Notes: generated by a model not told the origin, from the sequence alone. Positions 1-6,382 are shown, numbered from the stretch's first letter. The stretch: DNA of 8,787 nt from Halodesulfurarchaeum sp. (GCA_018334775.1 JAGXLJ010000032.1:1-8787), one strand, 5' to 3'. Made by a program: numbers and translations.

Positions 1-1362
1 GGGAATCGAGAGTGCAATGGCGAACCAGACGCCAGTTTCGCCCATCCCAAACCAGTCCAGCAAGATGTAGGCCGGTGGCAGACGGAACACCCACAGGGAG
101 AGGATCGCGAACACCATCGCCAAACGAGTTGAACCGCTGCCCCGAAACGCGCCCTGGACGACTTGAAAGACCCCGATGAAGAGAAAGGTCGGCCCGATGA
201 TCTTCAGGTAGTCCGCTCCGATCGCGATGACGTTCGGTTCGCCCGGAATGAACGCCGCCGTTATCGGTTCAGCAAACAGGTATGCCACGAGACTCAACAC
301 TGCGAGGACCCCGGCGACGATCGCACTACTGTAGCCGACCGCTCGCTTCGCCCGGCCAACTTGCTCCGAGACCAGATTCTGGCCGACGACCGTTTCGGTC
401 CCCCGTGCCAAGCCAAGGGCCGGCAAAAAGACGAGGGAGTTCAGCCGATTGCCGATCCCCAACGCGGCAACAGCATCGTCACCCGCCAGTGCCACGAGAG
501 CCGTCAAGACGGTGATACCAAGCGCTCGAGTCGACTGTTCGACGCTTGAGGGAGCGCCGAGCACGATAATCCGACGGACCATCTCCAACTCCAGTTTGAG
601 GTCCGATAACGAAAGGTGGATCCCGACTTTTCCAGAGAACAGCCAGAACATCCCCAGAACGGCCCCGACCCCTCGCGAGAAGACGGTAGCGATGGCAGCG
701 CCCTGGACTCCGAATCCTTCGAAACCGGTGACTGCCAACAGCGTTGCCTCCAGTTGTTCGAACCCCAGCGCAGTCAGGAGGACGTTCCCCTGAAAGCCCA
801 AGATAAGGAACGGGTCCAGTATGACGTTCAAGGCAACCCCGAAAGCCATCAGATAGAGTGGAGTTCGAGTATCACCCCACCCCCGCAGCAGGGCCTGAAA
901 GATGAAAAACCCGAACATGAACACGACCCCGACAAAGATCGTCCTGGTGTATTCGACCGCGAGAGTGAATTCGAGCGACCCCGGGGTGGCTCCAATAAGG
1001 CCCACGAGCCAGGGGGTCAGAATATAGCCAATCACCGAGAAAAACGCTGCGACGACCACCACAAACGCGATGGTTTGACCCGCTGCGAAGTTTACCCGTT
1101 CGTCGCGTCCAGCCCCCTTGTTCTGTGAGACTAACACTGTTCCGGCGACCGTGAAGCCACCTGCAATGGAGATCATCAAGAATACGAGCGGCCACGAGTA
1201 GGACAGCGCCGAGACAGCCTCCTGGCCGACGCGTCCAACCCAGAACGTGTCGGCAAGGTTGTACCCGACCTGAAGCATCTGGGAGAGAACAATCGGGAGC
1301 GAAAGGACCACCAGCGGCTTCAGCAGCGCCCCGTCGATGACATTGACGTCGCGACTGCTCAC
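1..1362 (-). CDS. MATE family efflux transporter (3' end beyond window)
   Basis: Inner-membrane cation-coupled exporter of the multidrug and toxin extrusion family; substrates are probably organic cations or drugs but cannot be read from sequence. 454 codons are visible and the frame is open to the window edge, so only the last few tens of residues are likely missing. Hydrophobic helices fill the chain in two similar halves. Family motifs are visible: P23 in the first helix, NLADTFWVG with D38, the RGWGDTRTP loop at 160-168, and NVILDP with N179 and D183. By motif position these match the proline, aspartate and asparagine residues lining the N-lobe cavity of archaeal MATE structures. The start is GTG: it is the only start codon after an in-frame TGA, and a GGGAGGGG Shine-Dalgarno lies five bases before it. 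The gene stands alone on its strand, with an unusually busy upstream region. Family assignment is confident; substrate is unknown. Confidence 0.95.
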   Translation of the reverse strand, partial: MSSRDVNVIDGALLKPLVVLSLPIVLSQMLQVGYNLADTFWVGRVGQEAVSALSYSWPLVFLMISIAGGFTVAGTVLVSQNKGAGRDERVNFAAGQTIAFVVVVAAFFSVIGYILTPWLVGLIGATPGSLEFTLAVEYTRTIFVGVVFMFGFFIFQALLRGWGDTRTPLYLMAFGVALNVILDPFLILGFQGNVLLTALGFEQLEATLLAVTGFEGFGVQGAAIATVFSRGVGAVLGMFWLFSGKVGIHLSLSDLKLELEMVRRIIVLGAPSSVEQSTRALGITVLTALVALAGDDAVAALGIGNRLNSLVFLPALGLARGTETVVGQNLVSEQVGRAKRAVGYSSAIVAGVLAVLSLVAYLFAEPITAAFIPGEPNVIAIGADYLKIIGPTFLFIGVFQVVQGAFRGSGSTRLAMVFAILSLWVFRLPPAYILLDWFGMGETGVWFAIALSIP

Positions 1363-1367
1363 ATGGA

Positions 1368-1375
1368 CCCCTCCC
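1368..1375 (-). promoter_or_regulatory. Shine-Dalgarno of the MATE gene
   Basis: On the minus strand the sequence reads GGGAGGGG, five bases before the GTG start. It complements the 3' end of archaeal 16S rRNA and decides the GTG start. Its presence implies a transcript with a 5' leader rather than the leaderless form common in haloarchaea, so the TATA-like TATATTG at about 1393-1398 is probably not the main promoter: its transcripts would begin around 1369 and cut the site. Confidence 0.6.
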
Positions 1376-1418
1376 GTTTCGAATGGGCTTCAATATAGGC
1401 CATCTCTCGAAGCGGTCC

Positions 1419-1500
1419 CCAAACCGTACTGACAAACCCCTCAGTTGCCCGCAACAAATTCCCAGCAAAGGGGTTCCTCCAAAACCGTGGGAACTGACAA
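1419..1500. repeat. Two imperfect direct repeats in the MATE upstream region
   Basis: Copy 1 (1419-1435) reads CCAAACCGTACTGACAA. Copy 2 (1479-1500) has the same two blocks, CCAAAACCGT and ACTGACAA, separated by an extra GGGA. The copies start 60 bases apart and bracket the inverted repeats at 1444-1455 and 1473-1494. They fall in different codon phases of the open 62-codon frame, so the similarity is at nucleotide rather than peptide level. They could be regulator sites or parts of a folded leader RNA; no known motif is recognised. Confidence 0.5.
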
Positions 1501-1566
1501 CAGACGTCGGAGCGAAAGAGAGAGATCGAGATTCCAGAATTTGGCATACAGGTGAATGGACGTTCA

Positions 1567-1576
1567 GTATTTAAAA
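1567..1576 (-). promoter_or_regulatory. Candidate TATA box of the MATE transcript
   Basis: The minus strand reads TTTTAAATAC, close to the haloarchaeal TATA pattern. With the usual spacing of about 25-27 bases, transcription would begin near 1544-1547. That gives a leader of roughly 180 bases before the MATE GTG, or a start almost exactly on the ATG of the 62-codon upstream frame. The core TTTAAA is self-complementary, so direction is inferred only from the downstream gene. Confidence 0.45.
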
Positions 1577-1627
1577 GGACTTCGGCACTGGAATCATGGC
1601 AAACCGCCCCACAACGGTCCTCCTCCC

Positions 1628-2050
1628 TTAGCCACTCCCGTCAGTGTTGACCTCCTCCCAAACAAACACGCCGAGATACCCACCAAGTGCACTCAGACCG
1701 ACAGTATAAATGGCCGATAAGCCGATCAGAAACAACCCAAGGAAAGCGAATGCAATAGGCGTCGACCCCATGTGAAGTCCATAAGTCGCCGATATTCCAC
1801 CCAATCCCAGGAGCATCATGAGGAGAACGCCAATGAATATGAAAGGCACGAGCATAACTAATCCAGCCCACGCGCCGACTTTGAGACCGTTTTCACGGGC
1901 CCCATGCTGGAGATATCCAGCGATGCCCCCACCCAATAGCGGAGACAACGGAACGAAGGACAAAACCACCCCAGCTATGCCGCCGATAACCGCGTTCAGT
2001 ACGGGACTCCGATTTGAGTCCGACTTGGAGGAGGTTGATTGGGGGACCAT
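1628..2050 (-). CDS. DUF5518-like small integral membrane protein
   Basis: A 140-residue membrane protein of unknown function, resembling the haloarchaeal DUF5518 family. A short Ser-rich cytosolic-type N-terminus (1-14) leads into a Gly-rich helix and the family-like signature FVPLSPLLGGGIAGYL at 32-47. Two further hydrophobic stretches lie at about 57-83 and 97-130, and an acidic tail follows. The start was set at the ATG at 2050 rather than the longer open frame reaching 2182. A TATA-like ATATTTTTA centred near 2079 puts the transcript start within a few bases of this ATG, and the upstream extension is Arg-rich, overlaps the divergent SRAP gene and looks non-coding. The Pro-Leu-Ser-Pro and Gly-Gly signature suggests a tightly packed helical hairpin, but no transport or catalytic residues are evident. 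Function unknown; family call fairly confident. Confidence 0.8.
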   Translation of the reverse strand: MVPQSTSSKSDSNRSPVLNAVIGGIAGVVLSFVPLSPLLGGGIAGYLQHGARENGLKVGAWAGLVMLVPFIFIGVLLMMLLGLGGISATYGLHMGSTPIAFAFLGLFLIGLSAIYTVGLSALGGYLGVFVWEEVNTDGSG

Positions 2051-2074
2051 ATCCGCATAAGGGACAGCGGTACC

Positions 2075-2083
2075 TAAAAATAT
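2075..2083. promoter_or_regulatory. AT-rich box in the divergent DUF5518/SRAP promoter region
   Basis: The minus strand reads ATATTTTTA, centred about 29 bases upstream of the DUF5518 ATG, which fits a nearly leaderless transcript. Read on the plus strand, TAAAAATAT could also start transcription near 2106, leaving the SRAP gene with a leader of about 36 bases. No better TATA-like element lies between it and the SRAP ATG. A GGAG at 2124-2127 is 14 bases from that ATG, too far for a convincing Shine-Dalgarno. Confidence 0.5.
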
Positions 2084-2141
2084 TCGGCACGGCCCGGTGA
2101 AGCCGTAACGACTACCACTCCGTGGAGCAAACGAACGGGTA

Positions 2142-2837
2142 ATGTGTGGGCGGACGTCCCTCTTCACGCCCCAACCCGACATCGAACGCCGCTTTAACGC
2201 CGAGTTCGATCACGACTACGAACCAAGGTACAACATTGCGCCCGGGGACACCCTCGCAGTCGTTCATAACGAAGCTCCGGAGACCATCACAGCTGACACC
2301 TGGGGCTTCGTTCCTGAATGGGCCGAATCAGTCGATGATGGACCCCGACCGAGTAACGCTCGCGCAGAGACGGTCGCGGAAAACGAACTCTTTCGCTCTG
2401 CGTTCGAGAACCGCCGCGCGCTCGTTATCGCCGATGGATATTACGAATGGGCCAGAAATCGTGGCGGGAAACAACCATACCGAATCGCCCGAACCGACGG
2501 GGATCCCTTTGCGATGGCTGGATTATGGAGTCACTGGAAGGACAACGGAGAAACGCTGAGGACTGTCACGATCATCACGACTGAACCGAACGACACCGTC
2601 GCATCGATCCACGATCGGATGCCAGTCATTCTCGAGCCAGGGTCTGAGTCACAGTGGCTCGATGGAAATGTAGGATTCGACCCGTCTGATCTGCTGCAAC
2701 CGTACCCGGATCCTGACCTTGAGCCGCGCCAAATCTCGACGCTCGTCAACGATCCGACCAACGATTCCCCTGCAATCATCGACCCGGTCGGTGGGAGCAA
2801 CGGACAGACGGGTCTCGAAGACTTCGGTGCCGATTGA
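2142..2837 (+). CDS. SRAP-family (YedK/HMCES) abasic-site DNA-crosslinking protein
   Basis: SOS-response-associated-peptidase family protein. Characterised members (E. coli YedK, human HMCES) bind abasic sites in single-stranded DNA and form a thiazolidine link through the N-terminal cysteine, shielding the lesion at replication forks. All hallmark residues are visible in 231 aa: Cys2 in MCGR, N31 in YNIAPG, WGFVPEW at 54-60, the SNARAET strand at 71-77, E102 in DGYYEW, and H157 in IHDRMPVIL. Length matches the family (about 220-240). The start is fixed by chemistry, since Cys2 must be exposed after methionine removal; the ATG at 2142 places it exactly. The last 25 or so residues are acidic and look disordered. 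The gene precedes the RecJ-like DHH gene on the same strand with a 93-base gap, compatible with a shared role in lesion processing. Abasic-site crosslinking is inferred from the family; all the required residues are present. Confidence 0.95.
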   Translation: MCGRTSLFTPQPDIERRFNAEFDHDYEPRYNIAPGDTLAVVHNEAPETITADTWGFVPEWAESVDDGPRPSNARAETVAENELFRSAFENRRALVIADGYYEWARNRGGKQPYRIARTDGDPFAMAGLWSHWKDNGETLRTVTIITTEPNDTVASIHDRMPVILEPGSESQWLDGNVGFDPSDLLQPYPDPDLEPRQISTLVNDPTNDSPAIIDPVGGSNGQTGLEDFGAD

Positions 2838-2888
2838 AAGGGCTAGGCTTTCGTTGCGCTGATCAGGACGGGCGGTTTCTCCGTGCCC
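2836..2888 (+). terminator. Two small hairpins after the SRAP gene, possible 3' end
   Basis: The first pairs GAAAG (2836-2840, overlapping the stop codon) with CTTTC (2848-2852). The second pairs GGGCGG (2870-2875) with CCG-TG-CCC (2881-2888), with a two-base bulge. Neither is followed by the clear T-run expected of an archaeal terminator, so this is only a candidate transcript end or processing site. Confidence 0.2.
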
Positions 2889-2899
2889 AGGTCGTAAGC

Positions 2900-2917
2900 G
2901 GTAAACACCACCTTACC
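2900..2917 (+). promoter_or_regulatory. Inverted repeat in the promoter region of the DHH nuclease gene
   Basis: GGTAA (2900-2904) and TTACC (2913-2917) are perfect inverted halves separated by eight bases, ending 13 bases before the ATG. No Shine-Dalgarno is visible, so the gene is probably leaderless and its core promoter would fall at this site; the weak TATA-like stretch GGTAAACA overlaps the left half. A protein bound here could control the gene. No known operator is recognised. Confidence 0.3.
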
Positions 2918-2930
2918 CTATCACTTTGCA

Positions 2931-4814
2931 ATGAGTGACGCGTCATCCCAGTCGGATGACACTCCCGTCGTGTCCAATCTCGACCCGGAGTGTTCGCTAA
3001 CCGACCTGACCGAAGGCGAGTATTATCTCGGAACCGTGAATGGTGTCGTCGATTACGGCGTTTTCGTCGATATTTCAACCGCCGTTTCCGGGCTGATTCA
3101 CGAATCAAGCCTCGAAACGGACTACGAAGTGGGTGAAGAGGTTGTCGTCGAACTGGCCGAAATCAAAGAGAGCGGTGACGTGTCGTTCGAGCCGGTGGAT
3201 TTCACGGACTATCAACTCGTCGGACAACGCCCAGACTACGACCGGAGTGTGGTGACCACGCTCGAAGATTCAAACGGCGACCATGTGCACCTTGAGGGCT
3301 CGGTCATCCAGATCAAACAAACCCGGGGCCCGACAGTCTTCCAGGTTCGAGACGAAACCGGGATCGTTCCCTGTACGTCCTACGAAGGAGCAGGAGTCCG
3401 GTCCCATCCCGAGATTGACGTAGGCGATCACGTCTATATATCCGGGTCAGTCGGAACGAGAAACGGCGGCGTCCAAGTCGAAGTCGACACGGCTGAAGCA
3501 CTCGAGGGCGAGGATGGCAAAAGAGTGGGCGAACGACTGGAAGCGGCGACCGCTGTTCAATCGGATCCAGTCGAGGTCGATCCCACGATCGAGTGGGACC
3601 CACTGCTTGACATGCGGTCCGATCTGACCGACCTGGCCCGACAGCTTCGGGCGGCAGTCCTCGAAGGTCGACCGATTCGCATTCGCCATCACGCCGATGG
3701 TGATGGGATGTGCGCGGCCGCCCCTGTCCAAATGGCACTCGAACGGTTCATTGGAGATGTACACGAAGATCCAGAGGCACAGCAACACCTCCTCAAACGG
3801 CTCCCCAGCAAGGCGCCATATTACGAGATGGAGGACGCCACCAGGGACCTCAATTACTCCCTGGGTGATCAGGAACGACATGGTCAGAAGCTCCCCGTGT
3901 TGCTCATGATCGACAACGGGAGCACGGCCGAGGATACTCCGGCCTATCGGACTCTCGACGAATACGACATTCCGATCCTCGTGATCGACCATCACCATCC
4001 CGATCCGGACGCCATCGAGCCGTTTGTCGACGCTCACGTCAATCCGTATCTCTACGGTGAGGATTATCGGATCACATCAGGCATGCTGAGTGTCGAGTTG
4101 GCTCGGATGATTCACCCATCGCTTGGTGAAACGCTCGATCACGTCCCGGCTATCGCCGGTCTGGCGGATCGATCGAAAGCCGACGCGATGGAGCAGTATC
4201 TCGAACTCGCGGCTGAGGCCGGGTTCGATGAAGCATATCTCGATGACATTGTTGCGGCACTTGATTATGCGGCATATATGCTCCGCTATAACTCGGGCGG
4301 TGATTTCGTCACGGATATTCTCGCCATCGAGGACGAAGCAGGGCGCCATCGCGACCTGGTCGAACTCCTTGCGAAGCGAGCGCGGGAGGAGATGGACCAT
4401 CAACTCGAATCCGGGATGGACCACGTCGAACACGAGCGCCTGGCCAATGGCGCCCACCTTTATCGGATCGATCTCGACGAGTTTGCCCACCGATTCACCT
4501 ACCCGCCACCCGGGAAGACGACAGGCGAACTCCACGACCGCAAAGTCGAGGAAACCGGTGAGCCGGTCATTACGGTCGGGTACGGTCCGGATTTCGCCGT
4601 GCTCCGCAGTGACGGTGTGCGACTTGATATCCCCGAGATGGTGACTGATTTGAACGCCGAACTACCCGGGGCCGGCGTTTCGGGCGGCGGGCATCTCGTC
4701 GTCGGAAGTCTCCGGTTCGTGCCAGGGATGCGGGAACCGGTTATCACTTCGCTCATCGAGCGGATGGCCGACGCGGAACTCGACGAAAAACTCAGTAGCT
4801 CCGCCTCGCCCTAG
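2931..4814 (+). CDS. RecJ-like DHH/DHHA1 phosphoesterase with S1 and OB domains
   Basis: Probable archaeal RecJ-type single-strand nuclease or nanoRNase, 627 aa. Domains in order: an acidic disordered start (1-22); an S1 RNA-binding-like domain (about 26-88) with the signature GTVNGVVDYGVFVDI; an OB-fold nucleic-acid-binding domain (about 118-190); the DHH domain (about 246-415); and C-terminal DHHA1 (about 500-605). Metal-binding motifs are intact: RHHADGDG at 252-259, MIDNGS with D328, VIDHHHPD with D353-H354-H355, and GLADRS with D413. The DHHA1 glycine motif GVSGGGHLVVGSLRF is at 582-596. Related archaeal RecJ-like proteins can carry an N-terminal DnaJ-type zinc finger; only C21 and C148 precede the catalytic domain here, so none is present. 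The polarity of digestion and RNA versus DNA preference cannot be read from sequence; S1 plus OB suggests single-stranded nucleic acid. It follows the SRAP gene and its stop overlaps that of the convergent PLD gene. Confidence 0.92.
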   Translation: MSDASSQSDDTPVVSNLDPECSLTDLTEGEYYLGTVNGVVDYGVFVDISTAVSGLIHESSLETDYEVGEEVVVELAEIKESGDVSFEPVDFTDYQLVGQRPDYDRSVVTTLEDSNGDHVHLEGSVIQIKQTRGPTVFQVRDETGIVPCTSYEGAGVRSHPEIDVGDHVYISGSVGTRNGGVQVEVDTAEALEGEDGKRVGERLEAATAVQSDPVEVDPTIEWDPLLDMRSDLTDLARQLRAAVLEGRPIRIRHHADGDGMCAAAPVQMALERFIGDVHEDPEAQQHLLKRLPSKAPYYEMEDATRDLNYSLGDQERHGQKLPVLLMIDNGSTAEDTPAYRTLDEYDIPILVIDHHHPDPDAIEPFVDAHVNPYLYGEDYRITSGMLSVELARMIHPSLGETLDHVPAIAGLADRSKADAMEQYLELAAEAGFDEAYLDDIVAALDYAAYMLRYNSGGDFVTDILAIEDEAGRHRDLVELLAKRAREEMDHQLESGMDHVEHERLANGAHLYRIDLDEFAHRFTYPPPGKTTGELHDRKVEETGEPVITVGYGPDFAVLRSDGVRLDIPEMVTDLNAELPGAGVSGGGHLVVGSLRFVPGMREPVITSLIERMADAELDEKLSSSASP

Positions 4815-6358
4815 CCCGTTTCGAATGTCGCCATTCGATTCGCATATCCCACCCCGAAGACCAGCAGGACTGCAGCCCCGACAATAGTGCCCCACGGAAC
4901 TCGCCAGGCTGCACCGCGCCAATCTGCGATAAACGCCCGCTCGAAGGCGGCTGCAGTCTCCGGGTCGTCGATTTGAACGGCGACTTCCCGGTTCTCGTTG
5001 AGCGCATGTGCATTCCAGTTGAGACTCCCGACAAGCGTTGATTCTCCATCAACGATGAGTCCTTTCGCATGGACGTGTTCATATCGACTTCGAGGTTCTG
5101 CAAGTCGAACCTTGATCGGGAGTCCCTCACGGTCAGCTCGACGCCTGAGTGTTTTCGCCAGGGCCCGGTTCTCCGATTCCACATACCAGGCACCGGAGAG
5201 AAGGATTCGAACGTCGATGCCCCGCTCAGCGGCCCCAATCGTGGCGTTCAGGAGACGGCCCGAGGGGTCGATCGACACCTGCTGAATCCGAATCGAATCG
5301 GTTGCGGACTCGAGCATGCTGGTCACGCCGGCAGCCGCATTATCTGGTGCGACAAAGACTGTCACAGACTCGGCCGTCGAGGTGGTCGGCGAAAACCGGC
5401 TGGGATAGGATTCGGTGTCCGGCTTATCGGAGACGGGGTCACTGGGCCGGGCTGTTACCCAAGGCGAGGTATCCACGAATCCCCTGTCGGCGGCGAAAAT
5501 CCGACTCAGGTTCTGTGCAACAGCCGGATCGTGGATCTCCGCCGCCCAGCCCCGAGAGCCGTTGCCACCGATACTCCCCGGCTTCCAATTTTCCGAGGTG
5601 ACGAGCGCCCGGTCATCGACAATCGCGTATTTCGCGTGTTGGTATTGGTACCGGGCCCGGTCCGTGCCCAGGACAGTCACCGAAATCCCCGCGGCTCGAA
5701 GTCGGTCGAGTTGCTCGACCTGTGGTTCAGTTATTCCACCGACCGGCCCCCCCTCAACCAACACACTGACCGAAACATTGCGCCTGTGAGCCTGAATTAA
5801 CGCGTCCGTGACCGCTGGATCGGTGAACGTGTACCCGGCCAAACGGATCCGGTTTCGGCTGGTGTCAAAGAGCTCAGTGATGGGTTTCGGTTGATCGGGC
5901 AACAGGAAGGTTCGGACCGTGACATTCCGACTCGACATCGGGGGAAAGTCACTCCGGCCCGGTGGCACAAACCGGCCGTTTCGGTAGAGTTCACCCTCAC
6001 TCGACCGTGAGTACGAGACGTTTTCGATCGTTCGATTCCCCTTGCGGAGGGCGATCCATTCCCCGGCGTTGGCCAGCGAAAGGAACGAATCCACACGGTG
6101 AATGGGGTGGTCGGTCACCGCTGTCGCTGGCCCAGGGTCATCAGTGATTATGACTTTGCCTGCCGAGGACACACCCGAGACATCCACCGTGTCCTCTCCA
6201 TCGGTTAGAGTCAGGTTTCCGGTCGAAGCCGTTTCGGGAACCGTGAGAATGACGAACTCCCCACGGTCATCAACGGTCGTGGGATCCGGATAGATCCCAT
6301 CGATGGCTGGCGCATTCCCCGTCGCCAGAAGAAACACGAGGAGGATTTCTGCGAACAC
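4811..6358 (-). CDS. Surface-anchored lamin-tail/phospholipase D-superfamily protein
   Basis: A 515-residue phospholipase D-superfamily phosphodiesterase probably exported and tethered by its C-terminus. In order: a short hydrophobic signal-like start (1-18, ending NAPA); a lamin-tail-like beta domain (about 19-128, with GNLTLTDGEDTVDVSG and LANAGEWIALRKGNRTIENVSY); the first PLD half with HKD motif H241-x-K243-x4-D248; a Pro/Ser/Thr-rich linker (about 296-330); the second half with H430-x-K432-x4-D437 followed by N447; and a C-terminal transmembrane helix (about 487-506). Both catalytic motifs are intact, so it should be active on a phosphodiester, whether lipid, nucleic acid or other. Eight N-X-S/T sequons fit extracellular glycosylation. 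The start is GTG: no start codon lies between it and an in-frame TGA upstream, and a TATA-like CCTTTTTCC centred near 6387 fits a leaderless transcript. The signal peptide lacks the usual basic residues. Fold is confident; substrate unknown. Confidence 0.9.
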   Translation of the reverse strand: MFAEILLVFLLATGNAPAIDGIYPDPTTVDDRGEFVILTVPETASTGNLTLTDGEDTVDVSGVSSAGKVIITDDPGPATAVTDHPIHRVDSFLSLANAGEWIALRKGNRTIENVSYSRSSEGELYRNGRFVPPGRSDFPPMSSRNVTVRTFLLPDQPKPITELFDTSRNRIRLAGYTFTDPAVTDALIQAHRRNVSVSVLVEGGPVGGITEPQVEQLDRLRAAGISVTVLGTDRARYQYQHAKYAIVDDRALVTSENWKPGSIGGNGSRGWAAEIHDPAVAQNLSRIFAADRGFVDTSPWVTARPSDPVSDKPDTESYPSRFSPTTSTAESVTVFVAPDNAAAGVTSMLESATDSIRIQQVSIDPSGRLLNATIGAAERGIDVRILLSGAWYVESENRALAKTLRRRADREGLPIKVRLAEPRSRYEHVHAKGLIVDGESTLVGSLNWNAHALNENREVAVQIDDPETAAAFERAFIADWRGAAWRVPWGTIVGAAVLLVFGVGYANRMATFETG

Positions 6359-6382
6359 GTGGTTGGGTGGCCCGACTTTCGT

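Larger units (their letters stand above)
1363..1627. other. 265-base gap upstream of the MATE gene
   Basis: This is the longest gene-free stretch in the window. On the minus strand it holds, in order, a GGGAGGAGG motif right after the DUF5518 stop, a TATA-like TTTTAAATAC at 1567-1576, an inverted repeat GTTCC/GGAAC (1473-1477 and 1490-1494), a tight inverted repeat GTTGC-CC-GCAAC (1444-1455), two imperfect copies of a CCAAACCGT...ACTGACAA element, and the MATE Shine-Dalgarno. A 62-codon frame (1359-1547, minus) runs across most of it, but its composition (many Cys, Trp, Phe and Arg, few acidic residues, third-position GC only a little over half) is unlike the neighbouring haloarchaeal genes. 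I therefore treat the region as a probable 5' leader. Confidence 0.55.

Noticed and set aside
163..1128. Overlapping plus-strand frames of up to 170 codons opposite the MATE gene
   Set aside because: They are antisense to a complete, motif-bearing membrane transporter. Long open antisense frames are routine in GC-rich haloarchaeal DNA, and their Arg/Pro/Asp/His-rich products match no family I know.
872..1468. Minus-strand 198-codon frame over the MATE start
   Set aside because: It is out of frame with the transporter, runs past its Shine-Dalgarno, and encodes an Arg/Gly/Trp-rich chain without a recognisable domain.
2051..2182. N-terminal extension of the DUF5518 gene
   Set aside because: The frame is open, but the added residues are basic and unlike a haloarchaeal protein. 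They overlap the SRAP coding start and lie upstream of the TATA-like box.
2863..3108. Minus-strand 81-codon Arg-rich frame at the start of the DHH gene
   Set aside because: It is antisense to the S1 domain, and its extreme arginine content is typical of a shadow frame.
5069..5800. Plus-strand 243-codon frame inside the PLD gene
   Set aside because: It lies opposite both the HKD2 and linker regions of a convincing gene and shows no domain; another long antisense frame.
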